From assembly GCA_025350885.1 (NCBI GenBank), contig JANXXA010000236.1:1-6094 (forward strand): a stretch of DNA of 6,094 bases, read 5' to 3'. Under the pieces are notes generated by a model that made no database searches, was not told where the DNA came from, and saw nothing but the letters and a program-made list of their open reading frames with translations. Source of the stretch: Phenylobacterium sp. (GTDB lineage: Bacteria > Pseudomonadota > Alphaproteobacteria > Caulobacterales > Caulobacteraceae). This document shows, one piece after another, positions 1-4,711 of the stretch. The position numbers and the translations under genes were made by a program. Each line of letters opens with the position of its first letter. The first letter of the stretch is position 1.

Positions 1-402
1 CGGGAGTCGGTCGCACGCAGGCTCGGCATGACCATCGTCGCCCGGGTCGCCGCCCACGACGCCCACGCCCATGAGCCGGGTCTGTTCACCACCGCCCCGG
101 TTCCGGCGATCCGCAAATGCCTGGACCGCGCCGGCTGGTCCGTCGCCGACATCGACCTGTTCGAGGTCAACGAGGCCTTCGCCGTGGTGGCGATGATCGC
201 CGAGCGCGACCTGGAGATTGATCGGGCGAAACTCAACGTCAACGGCGGCGCCTGCGCGCTGGGCCACCCGATCGGCGCATCCGGCGCGCGCATCCTGGCG
301 ACCCTGCTCGCGGCCTTGGAAGCCCGCGGCGGCCGACGCGGCGTCGCCGCCCTGTGCATCGGCGGCGGCGAAGCCACGGCCATGGCGGTGGAACTGGCGT
401 AG
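1..402 (+). CDS. Thiolase (acetyl-CoA acetyltransferase family), C-terminal part, 5' end outside window
   Basis: The reading frame is open from base 1 and ends at a TAG at 400-402, so about 133 residues of the C-terminal half are present and the N-terminal half with the first active-site Cys is missing. Visible thiolase signatures are NEAFA (about 169-183), the NVNGGACALGHPIGASGAR block with its catalytic His at 265-267, and CIGGGEATAM near the end with the second catalytic Cys at 355-357. Known role of the family: reversible Claisen condensation of two acetyl-CoA, or thiolytic cleavage of 3-ketoacyl-CoA, in the cytoplasm. Both C-terminal catalytic residues are present, so this end looks intact. 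The sequence does not separate a biosynthetic acetoacetyl-CoA thiolase (PhaA/AtoB-like) from a degradative one, so no symbol is given. A 77-bp gap separates it from the co-directional GNAT gene. Confidence 0.93.
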   Translation, partial: RESVARRLGMTIVARVAAHDAHAHEPGLFTTAPVPAIRKCLDRAGWSVADIDLFEVNEAFAVVAMIAERDLEIDRAKLNVNGGACALGHPIGASGARILATLLAALEARGGRRGVAALCIGGGEATAMAVELA

Positions 403-479
403 TGTGCTTGAACCCTTTGCCGCGATCCCCAGTTTGAGACGAAGGCCGGGCGCGATCCGGCGCGCCAGGAGACCACGCC

Positions 480-758
480 ATGTCCGAACCGCAATCTGAG
501 CTGCGCGACACCGGCGCCCGCTATGAGCTGGACGAACAGGGCCAGACGTCCTGGGCCGACTATCGTCGCGACGGTGGGCGCCTGTTCATCGACCACGTCG
601 AGAGCCCGCAGTCCCTGCGCGGGACCGGAGCCGCCGGCCGGCTGATGGCCGCGCTGGCCGCCGACGCGAGAGCAAAAGACCTGCGCCTCACCCCCATCTG
701 CCCCTACGCGGTCGCGTGGCTCAAGCGCAGCAAGGACTACGCCGACCTCGTCGGTTAG
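480..758 (+). CDS. Small GNAT-family N-acetyltransferase (YjdJ/COG2388-like)
   Basis: A 92-aa protein. The start ATG has a good Shine-Dalgarno AGGAG at 467-471, 8 nt upstream. The sequence RYELDEQG near residues 15-22, the LRGTGAAGRLM segment (about 46-56), which corresponds to the acetyl-CoA pyrophosphate-binding loop of GNAT proteins, and the ending CPYAVAWLKR...YADLV are the typical layout of very short single-domain GNATs of the YjdJ/NATD1 type. Known of the family: transfer of an acetyl group from acetyl-CoA to an amine; the substrate of these mini-GNATs is generally unknown. The length is normal for the subfamily. It follows the thiolase gene in the same direction and could share its transcript. 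Its end lies only 9 bp from the end of the convergent gene, leaving no room for a separate terminator. Confidence 0.85.
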   Translation: MSEPQSELRDTGARYELDEQGQTSWADYRRDGGRLFIDHVESPQSLRGTGAAGRLMAALAADARAKDLRLTPICPYAVAWLKRSKDYADLVG

Positions 759-767
759 ACCCTCGCC

Positions 768-1049
768 CTACTGGCGCGCGTTGATGGCTTCCAGGGTCTG
801 GACGCGGGCCTGGGCGTCTTCGGCGAAGCGCCGGGCCAGGTCGCGGATTCCGGGCGGATAGGCCTCGCCGCCGCCGGCGATGTCGATGGCGATGGCCTCG
901 GCGCCGAGGATCGCGGCGGACAGCGAGCGGATGTGATCCTTGGCCAGCTGGCGGGCTTCGGCCTGCAGCCGGCGGACGCGCTCGCCGACAGTCTCGACTC
1001 TGGCGACGTTGAGATCGTTGTCGGCAACCACGCTTAGAGACGGTGACAT
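768..1049 (-). CDS. Conserved small helical protein of unknown function
   Basis: A 93-aa protein whose function I do not recognise; it resembles small hypothetical proteins of Caulobacterales. I chose the ATG at 1047-1049 because GAGGG lies 8 nt upstream on the minus strand. The frame stays open further upstream to 1253, but that extension is rich in Arg, Cys and Pro and reads like non-coding sequence. An in-frame ATG at 1071-1073 is a weaker alternative. Visible features are a polar N-terminus (1-14), a long amphipathic charged helix (about 15-55, ETVGERVRRLQAEARQLAKDH), a Gly/Pro break (GGGEAYPPG, 59-67) and a second charged helix (68-93). There is no signal peptide, membrane segment or catalytic motif. 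The layout suits a helical hairpin that could pack against itself or a partner. It converges on the GNAT gene. Confidence 0.72.
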   Translation of the reverse strand: MSPSLSVVADNDLNVARVETVGERVRRLQAEARQLAKDHIRSLSAAILGAEAIAIDIAGGGEAYPPGIRDLARRFAEDAQARVQTLEAINARQ

Positions 1050-1090
1050 GCGATAAACCCTCAAATTCCTCATTGCAGGTCTTCGGACCG

Positions 1091-1113
1091 CCCGCGCGGG
1101 TTCACCATGAACC
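1091..1113. promoter_or_regulatory. Two adjacent palindromes in the probable leader of the 93-aa protein gene
   Basis: CCCGCGCGGG (1091-1100) is a perfect 10-bp palindrome. It runs directly into GGTTCA-CCA-TGAACC (1099-1113), with perfect 6-bp arms around 3 nt. They lie 42-64 bp upstream of the minus-strand start codon. They could be an operator or fold as hairpins in the leader RNA. Function is inferred only from symmetry. Confidence 0.3.
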
Positions 1114-1144
1114 GGCTCCTGAGCGGATGGCCTGTTGTCTCGCT

Positions 1145-1169
1145 TACGTACACAAACAGCACAGGTTCC
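1145..1169 (-). promoter_or_regulatory. Possible EcfG/SigT-type (general stress) promoter
   Basis: Read on the minus strand this is GGAAC (1169-1165), 16 nt, then CGTA (1148-1145). The alphaproteobacterial general-stress sigma factor consensus is GGAAC-N16/17-CGTT, so the -35 matches fully and the -10 three of four bases. It points at the 93-aa protein gene and would give a leader of roughly 85-90 nt. A nine-base motif can occur by chance, so this is tentative. Confidence 0.3.
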
Positions 1170-1239
1170 CTGTCCGCAGCATGAACGGCGCCGGTTGTCG
1201 GCCAGGTGAGGACTTGAGGCCACGAAGGCGATTTGCGGC

Positions 1240-1253
1240 GTGACCGGGGTCAC
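1240..1253. promoter_or_regulatory. 14-bp inverted repeat, possible operator
   Basis: GTGACC-GG-GGTCAC has perfect 6-bp arms around a 2-bp centre. It lies about 60 bp upstream of the hicA -35 element. The symmetry fits a dimeric DNA-binding protein, but no regulator can be named. Confidence 0.28.
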
Positions 1254-1313
1254 AGGCGATCGCGGGTCGCGTCAGGGGCGGGCGGCCAAACGATCCGCTG
1301 GACGGCAAAACTC

Positions 1314-1342
1314 TTGAATTCGTCGCGAATGATGTGTATAGA
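1314..1342 (+). promoter_or_regulatory. hicAB promoter (sigma70-like)
   Basis: TTGAAT (1314-1319) and TATAGA (1337-1342) are separated by exactly 17 bp, close to the TTGACA/TATAAT consensus at ideal spacing. The expected transcription start is 7-8 nt past the -10 element, at 1349-1350, which is the G of the hicA GTG start codon. That predicts a leaderless transcript and explains the absence of a Shine-Dalgarno sequence. Confidence 0.62.
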
Positions 1343-1349
1343 TACGCAC
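1318..1349. promoter_or_regulatory. Candidate HicB operator repeats over the hicAB promoter
   Basis: ATTCG-TCG-CGAAT (1318-1330) is a perfect inverted repeat that starts on the last bases of the -35 element and fills most of the spacer. A second, imperfect symmetric stretch, GTGTAT-AG-ATACGCAC (1334-1349), covers the -10 element. HicB-type antitoxins with a ribbon-helix-helix domain are known to repress their own operon by binding such repeats; assigning these to HicB is an inference from position. Confidence 0.42.
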
Positions 1350-1538
1350 GTGAGAAGCCGGGAGATCATCACCGCCATCGAGGCCGACGGATGGTTTGAA
1401 GTTGGTCGCAAAGGGTCGCACGTTCAGTTCCGCCATCCCGCCAAGGCGGGCCGCGTCACCGTTCCGCATCCCCGGACCGACCTGCCCCTAGGCACGCTTC
1501 GCTCCATCGAGAAGCAGGCCGGACTGAAATTGAGGTAG
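1350..1538 (+). CDS. hicA: HicA-type toxin, mRNA interferase
   Basis: A 62-aa protein starting at GTG. The residues SREIITAIEADGW (3-15), GRKGSHVQFRHP (19-30) with the catalytic-type His at 24, and GRVTVPHPRTDLPLGTLRSI (34-53) are the standard HicA/YcfA layout, a small dsRNA-binding-like fold. Known role: ribosome-independent or -associated cleavage of mRNA, neutralised by HicB. In-frame ATGs at 1329 and 1332 would give a longer N-terminus, but they sit upstream of the -10 element and do not match the family, whose members begin just before S-R-E. No SD precedes the GTG, in keeping with a leaderless start. hicB follows after 4 nt. The toxin looks intact and of normal length. Confidence 0.9.
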   Translation: MRSREIITAIEADGWFEVGRKGSHVQFRHPAKAGRVTVPHPRTDLPLGTLRSIEKQAGLKLR

Positions 1539-1542
1539 CCCA

Positions 1543-1935
1543 ATGGCGCACTACATCGCCCTGATCCACAAGGACGCCGGAAGTGATTTCGGCGCGTCTT
1601 TCCCCGATTTTCCCGGCTGCGTTTCGGCGGGCGCCACCCTGGACGCCGCGCGCGAGGGGGCGACGGAGGCCCTGGCCTTCCACGTGGAAGGCCTGCTGGA
1701 GGACGGTGAGGCGCTTCCCGAACCCTCCAGCCTGGAGGCGGTCATGCGCGACCCGGAGAACCGCGACGGCGTCGCCATCCTGGTGGACCTGCCGGTGTCC
1801 TCAAAGGTGGTGCGGGTCAACATCACCCTGCCCGAAGACGCCCTGCGCGAGATCGACGCCCATGCCGAAGCCCAGGGCTTCACGCGCTCGGGCTTCCTGC
1901 TGAAAGCCGCCAGACGCGCGTTGGCGGCCGCTTAA
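1543..1935 (+). CDS. hicB: HicB-type antitoxin with ribbon-helix-helix DNA-binding tail
   Basis: A 130-aa protein. The N-terminal HicB domain, a partial RNase H-like fold, covers about 1-70: YIALIHKDAGSDFGASFPDFPGC is the usual signature, followed by the helix DAAREGATEALAFHVEGLLEDG. The C-terminal part (about 88-127, VVRVNITLPEDALREIDAHAEAQGFTRSGFLLKAARRAL) is a ribbon-helix-helix domain. Known role: binds and blocks HicA and represses its own promoter. The SD GAGG at 1532-1535 lies inside the end of hicA, overlapping its last codons, so translation of the two genes is probably coupled. Its TAA at 1933-1935 overlaps the stop codon of the convergent vapB. All expected parts are present. Confidence 0.92.
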   Translation: MAHYIALIHKDAGSDFGASFPDFPGCVSAGATLDAAREGATEALAFHVEGLLEDGEALPEPSSLEAVMRDPENRDGVAILVDLPVSSKVVRVNITLPEDALREIDAHAEAQGFTRSGFLLKAARRALAAA

Positions 1936-1942
1936 CGGGCCG
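1925..1942. terminator. GC hairpin spanning the overlapping stop codons of hicB and vapB
   Basis: CGGCC (1925-1929) and GGCCG (1938-1942) form a 5-bp stem around an 8-nt loop that contains both stop codons: hicB TAA 1933-1935 and vapB TAA at 1934-1932 on the other strand. It could act in both directions at this convergent junction. There is no U-tract on either side, so intrinsic termination is doubtful. Confidence 0.25.
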
Positions 1943-2126
1943 ATCGCCGCCGAGGCGGGCCCCTGAGCCCCGGCTCGCTGCCCCCCAGCCGCGCCAGTCG
2001 CCGCGCGCTTTCCCGCTCGACCAGCGCCGTCAAGGCCACGCGCACGATCGCCGATGCCGGTCGCAGACCCGTGAGGTCCCGCGCCGCCGCGAGCAGGTCG
2101 TCGTCGAGGGTGAGGGTGGTGCGCAT
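1932..2126 (-). CDS. vapB: VapB-type antitoxin, apparently without a VapC partner
   Basis: A 64-aa protein beginning MRTTLTLDDDLLAAARDLTG, the ribbon-helix-helix N-terminus of the VapB family (COG5450/DUF2191-like), followed by a helix and the conserved ERESARRLARLGGSEP segment (about 38-52) that in relatives contacts the PIN-domain toxin VapC. Length is normal. Known role: neutralises VapC and represses the operon. A vapC would normally follow directly, but here vapB ends on the hicB stop codon and no PIN domain occurs in the window. The gene begins 13 bp after dpnC in the same direction and is probably co-transcribed with it. The SD is weak (GGGA about 10 nt upstream). An imperfect 12-bp palindrome GGGAACGATCCC (2127-2138) abuts the start and could be an autoregulatory site. 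Confidence 0.82.
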   Translation of the reverse strand: MRTTLTLDDDLLAAARDLTGLRPASAIVRVALTALVERESARRLARLGGSEPGLRGPPRRRSAR

Positions 2127-2139
2127 GGGAACGATCCCG

Positions 2140-2943
2140 TCAGCCGCTTGCTAAGCCCTTCAGACGATAGGTGGCCCCGCCTAGAAACTCCAGATAGCCC
2201 TGATCCCGCAGCACTTGCAGCTGTTGCCGTATCTTCGCACGGACATTGCGATTGAGCGGGAAGTGGGCCTGAAGCTTCGCCTCCGCCGCGTAGACCTCTT
2301 CCAGGTTAAAGATGGGCCGGCCTATCGCTTCAACCGCTTTCATGACTTCCAGCAGCCAGCCACGCGCATCCAGGGATGCGCTACGAAGGAATAGGGTTCG
2401 GTCCCACTGCTCACGGGCGGTTTGACGTGAGGTCCACTCGCGATTCTTCAACAAGACGATGCGGCCCGAGGCCGGCACCCTTTCGATGTTTATGTTGCAG
2501 CCGATCCAGCCCGCGCGCCGCGCCGTCGGCGCCAGCGGCGGCCTGGGCTCGATCAGGTCGAGGACGAAGAAATGCTTCGGAATGACCAGGATGTCGGTCG
2601 CCTCATTCCGAGCGGCGTCATAGGTCAGGAGCATGAGATTGGGGTTGTTCCGCGCCAGCAAGCGCTGTCGCATGGTGGCGTAGGCTCCGTCTGGGACGCG
2701 CGGTCCGAACCGCGCCTTCGTGCTTTTCAGCTCATACTCCTCACGGCAGGTCGCGCATTGCAGATCGGCGACCGGGCTGTTGTTGGGCAGGCGATCAAGC
2801 GTGATCGCACCGCAGTTCGGGCAACCCACGCGCTGCGCCCAGGCTTCGGTCGAAACGCGAGCGCGTTGAGATGCGCTCTCGAAATGCGCCGGCGCCTCCT
2901 CCATGCCCAGTGGGCGGTAGTTGTCGTTCTCTTCGCCCGACAT
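2140..2943 (-). CDS. dpnC: DpnI-like methyl-directed restriction endonuclease (type IIM, Gm6ATC)
   Basis: A 267-aa protein against about 254 for pneumococcal DpnI, whose gene is dpnC. I recognise extended near-identity to DpnI: QRARVSTEAW (26-35), CPNCGAITL (41-49), NNSPVAD (54-60), ELKS (71-74), DGAYATM (85-91), PLAPTARRAGWIGCNI (136-151) and IRQQLQVLRD (238-247). The PD-(D/E)XK catalytic residues are Asp60, Glu71 and Lys73. Cys41, Cys44, Cys63 and Cys66 form the structural zinc site. Trp146 sits at the conserved Trp of the GWIGCNI motif. Residues from about 185 to the end match the winged-helix domain that also recognises the methylated site. DpnI cuts GATC only when the A is N6-methylated, so no protective methylase is needed, but a Dam-positive host would be killed. 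The ATG at 2943 has AGGAG only 4 nt upstream. An acidic gene precedes it and vapB follows 13 bp downstream. All key residues are intact. Confidence 0.94.
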   Translation of the reverse strand: MSGEENDNYRPLGMEEAPAHFESASQRARVSTEAWAQRVGCPNCGAITLDRLPNNSPVADLQCATCREEYELKSTKARFGPRVPDGAYATMRQRLLARNNPNLMLLTYDAARNEATDILVIPKHFFVLDLIEPRPPLAPTARRAGWIGCNINIERVPASGRIVLLKNREWTSRQTAREQWDRTLFLRSASLDARGWLLEVMKAVEAIGRPIFNLEEVYAAEAKLQAHFPLNRNVRAKIRQQLQVLRDQGYLEFLGGATYRLKGLASG

Positions 2944-2961
2944 GCCGCTCCTGCTCGCTCC

Positions 2962-2979
2962 GACTCAAGCCGACGAGTC
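2962..2979. promoter_or_regulatory. Inverted pair of GANTC sites upstream of the DpnI-like gene
   Basis: GACTC (2962-2966) and GAGTC (2975-2979) are inverted copies with 8 nt between them, 19-36 bp upstream of the start codon. GANTC is the CcrM methylation site of alphaproteobacteria, where promoter methylation can tune cell-cycle transcription. The arms could equally form a small hairpin in the leader RNA. Confidence 0.3.
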
Positions 2980-3044
2980 TGCGACGTACGAATGAGCCGA
3001 TCCTTAAGGTGCGACGAGACAGATGGCTGGAGGAATGCGAGGCG

Positions 3045-3263
3045 TTAGAAGTCGCGAACCTCGGTCTCTTCCAACTCGTAGCCGTCATCGTCGAGCGTGA
3101 TAAACAGGCGGGCGTCGAACTCGTCGGTTCCGTCCTCCTGCCATGCGAAGGCGCCCTCGTCATCGCTCGCCAGTTGAGCGGCCTCAAGGGCCGTCTCTGC
3201 TTCAACCTCAGCGACGTAGTTGACGTACGCGTCCACGCGGCGTCGAACGCTAAAGGCTGGCAT
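3045..3263 (-). CDS. Strongly acidic 72-aa protein of unknown function, first gene of the dpnC run
   Basis: Function not recognised. The ATG at 3261-3263 is chosen because an excellent SD, AAGGGAGG (3276-3269), precedes it by 5 nt; the frame extends upstream to 3329 without a comparable signal. The protein has 10 Asp and 11 Glu against 5 Arg and no Lys, a net charge near -16. The predicted order is a basic beta strand (FSVRRRVDAYVNYVAEV, 4-20), a helix (AETALEAAQLA, 22-32), an acidic loop and an acidic beta-rich tail (ARLFITLDDDGYELEETEV, 51-69). The pattern VEAETALEAAQLA is reminiscent of the small DpnD/PcfM-like fold, and pneumococcal DpnI is also co-transcribed with DpnD, but this likeness is weak. 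A DNA-mimic role for such acidity is possible but unproven. It lies 101 bp upstream of dpnC on the same strand. Confidence 0.75.
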   Translation of the reverse strand: MPAFSVRRRVDAYVNYVAEVEAETALEAAQLASDDEGAFAWQEDGTDEFDARLFITLDDDGYELEETEVRDF

Positions 3264-3285
3264 CCAGACCTCCCTTGGTTTCCAG

Positions 3286-3314
3286 ATTGTGGATCTGAAA
3301 CAAGAGCTTGGCAA
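3286..3314 (-). promoter_or_regulatory. Probable promoter of the acidic gene-dpnC-vapB run
   Basis: On the minus strand TTGCCA (3314-3309) and CACAAT (3291-3286) are spaced by 17 bp, matching TTGACA at five of six and TATAAT at four of six positions. The start point would be near 3279, giving a leader of about 16 nt that just holds the SD at 3276-3269. The terminal repeat of the element at 3322-3522 lies 8 bp upstream of the -35. Confidence 0.5.
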
Positions 3315-3321
3315 CTGACAC

Positions 3322-3522
3322 CAGGGCAACGAACTTGGGTTAACAGACTACAAATTTTCCCTGTCATCCCGGCCGTAAGCCTGCGCACGCAGGCTGGAGC
3401 GCCGGGAGCCAGGAGGTTCAGGCTGTGCGGTTGCTCCTGGGTCCCGGCGCTCCCCTCCGGGTCGGCCGGGATGACAGAATTTGGTGGCGTGCCTGACAAA
3501 TTGACCCAAGGTCGTTGCGCTG
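3322..3522. repeat. Palindromic repeat element, copy 1 (MITE-like)
   Basis: The ends are 22-bp inverted repeats: CAGGGCAACGAACTTGGG starts the left end (3322) and CAGCGCAACGACCTTGGG the right end read in reverse (3522), with 19 of 22 bases matching. Inside lies a second inverted pair, CTGTCATCCCGGCCG (3361-3375) and its complement (3463-3477), and a central hairpin with 20-nt arms (3396-3415 and 3434-3453, one mismatch) and an 18-nt loop. A small hairpin AGCCTGCG-CA-CGCAGGCT (3379-3396) sits in the left half. The 6-mer GACACC occurs at 3317-3322 and 3525-3530 and may be a target duplication. There is no transposase, so it would be non-autonomous. The same architecture recurs at 4712-4944. Confidence 0.82.
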
Positions 3523-3572
3523 CGGACACCGCTCGCATCTTCGGCGCGCCCTGCGCGTTTCGGTCCCGCAGG

Positions 3573-3585
3573 CTTCACAGTGAAG
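3573..3585. promoter_or_regulatory. Short palindrome upstream of cheB, possible operator
   Basis: CTTCAC-A-GTGAAG has perfect 6-bp arms around one base and ends 46 bp before the cheB start codon. Its position suits a regulator site, but no regulator or promoter can be identified. Confidence 0.27.
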
Positions 3586-3631
3586 GCCGGCGAGCGAGGT
3601 TCCCAACTCGGGCGCCCCGACTGGATCTCAA

Positions 3632-4660
3632 ATGGCATCGCCCTCGATTGTCGTCATCGGCGCCTCGGCCGGAGGGGTCACAGCGCTCAGTTCGCTCGCG
3701 GCGGGCCTGACCACTCCCCTGCCCGCGCCGATCCTGATCGTGCTGCATGTCGGCGCGCTGCCCAGCGAATTGCCCGCGCTTCTCAGCGCGGCCGGCGTCA
3801 CGCCGGCTAAGCATGGCCAGGACGGCGAGGCGATCCGCCCCGGCCAGATCTATGTGGCCCCTCCGGATCGACATATGATCATTGTTGACGGCCACATCCG
3901 CCTCACCCGTGGGCCTAAGGAAAACTGGGCGCGCCCGGCCATCGACCAGCTGTTCCGCAGCGCCGCGGAGGCGTTCGGGCCAGCGGTGATCGGGGTGATC
4001 CTCACGGGCAACCTCAATGACGGGTCGGCAGGCCTCTATGAGATCAAGCGGCGGGGCGGCATAACCATCGTCCAGGATCCCGAGCATGCCGCCCATCCGG
4101 ACATGCCGATGAGCGCCGCGGCGCAGGTCGATGTGGATTACTGCTTGCCGCTCGCGGAAATCCCCAGCCTTCTTGCGAGGTTGGTTGGCGGAAAGGAAGG
4201 CGTCGTGACAGCTCGTCCGAATGAAGCCCCAAGGCAGCAGGCCCGTGGGAACGGCGCCGACCTGATGGAAGGCGAGGTCTTCGACCGACCGATCACCATT
4301 ACCTGCCCTGACTGCGGCGGCGCGCTTCGCCGGGCCGAGGTCGGGTCCATGGTCAGATACGCCTGTCACATCGGCCATACCTACACCGCCGAAGTCATGG
4401 CCGCGGCCCAGTTCGACGATATGGAAAAGGTGATGCGTTCGGCGGAACGGATTCTCAACGAACGCGCCGAATTCTGTCGCCAGATGGCAGAGCGCTCCGG
4501 CTCGGGTGGCAAGGCGTCCGGCGGCGAGGTCTGGCGGGCGGCGAGCCAGGAGGCGCTGGATCGCGCGTACACGTTGCGCGATTTCATCGAACAGGACTGG
4601 ATTTCGCCGCCGGTCACTGCCCCCGGCGATCGATACGGAAGCCCGGAACCGCAAGCGTGA
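3632..4660 (+). CDS. cheB: Stand-alone CheB-type protein-glutamate methylesterase with C-terminal Cys/His tail
   Basis: A 342-aa protein. Residues 4-185 form the CheB methylesterase domain: VVIGASAGGVTAL with catalytic Ser12, IVLHVG with His39, APPDRHM (76-82) and GVILTGNLNDGSAGL with Asp130, so the Ser-His-Asp triad is complete. The N-terminal receiver domain of classical CheB (about 350 aa in total) is absent. The length is made up by a tail: CPDCGG (225-230) and YACHIGHTY (243-251) look like a four-ligand metal site (Cys225, Cys228, Cys245, His249), followed by a charged helical segment (260-290 and 300-322) with little resemblance to enzymes. Known reaction: removal of methyl groups from chemoreceptor glutamates and deamidation of Gln. 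No receptor, CheA or CheW gene is nearby, so its partner is unknown. The start ATG follows a weak GGAT-type SD. A run of ten C (4666-4675) lies just past the stop. Confidence 0.88.
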   Translation: MASPSIVVIGASAGGVTALSSLAAGLTTPLPAPILIVLHVGALPSELPALLSAAGVTPAKHGQDGEAIRPGQIYVAPPDRHMIIVDGHIRLTRGPKENWARPAIDQLFRSAAEAFGPAVIGVILTGNLNDGSAGLYEIKRRGGITIVQDPEHAAHPDMPMSAAAQVDVDYCLPLAEIPSLLARLVGGKEGVVTARPNEAPRQQARGNGADLMEGEVFDRPITITCPDCGGALRRAEVGSMVRYACHIGHTYTAEVMAAAQFDDMEKVMRSAERILNERAEFCRQMAERSGSGGKASGGEVWRAASQEALDRAYTLRDFIEQDWISPPVTAPGDRYGSPEPQA

Positions 4661-4711
4661 TACCGCCCCCCCCCCAGTTCCCTGCGGCTGGCAGCCCCTT
4701 TCCGGAGGAAC

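Larger units (their letters stand above)
1050..1349. other. Divergent intergenic region between the helical protein gene and hicA
   Basis: About 300 bp without a convincing gene. It serves as upstream region for both the minus-strand 93-aa protein and plus-strand hicA. Short open frames here have poor codon character and no good ribosome-binding sites. The region contains a possible ECF-type promoter on the minus strand, palindromes at 1091-1113, a 14-bp inverted repeat at 1240-1253, and the hicA promoter at its right end. These are listed separately. Confidence 0.7.
3264..3631. other. Divergent intergenic region between the acidic gene and cheB
   Basis: No convincing gene in these 368 bp. 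The left end is the promoter and SD of the minus-strand run, the middle is repeat element copy 1, and the last 109 bp form the cheB upstream region, with one short palindrome and no clear -35/-10 pair. Longer open frames that cross the region are incidental to the high GC. Confidence 0.7.

Noticed and set aside
445..461. GCCGG...CCGGC hairpin between thiolase and GNAT genes as a terminator
   Set aside because: Only a 5-bp stem with a 7-nt loop and no U-tract; such stems are expected by chance in GC-rich DNA.
1050..1253. N-terminal extension of the 93-aa protein to 161 aa
   Set aside because: The added part is Cys/Arg/Pro-rich without helical character, and a good SD (GAGGG) precedes the internal ATG at 1049.
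2795..3538. 247-codon open frame on the minus strand crossing dpnC, the acidic gene and repeat copy 1
   Set aside because: It reads through the palindromic repeat and is out of frame with two better-supported genes.
2871..3710. 279-codon open frame on the plus strand
   Set aside because: It is antisense to dpnC and the acidic gene, passes through the repeat and overlaps the cheB start; composition is that of a shadow frame.
3575..4654. 359-codon open frame on the minus strand opposite cheB
   Set aside because: A shadow of cheB caused by high third-position GC; no recognisable domain or ribosome-binding site.
4666..4675. C10 homopolymer as a possible phase-variation tract
   Set aside because: It begins 6 nt after the cheB stop codon and lies in no gene, so slippage cannot switch a reading frame.
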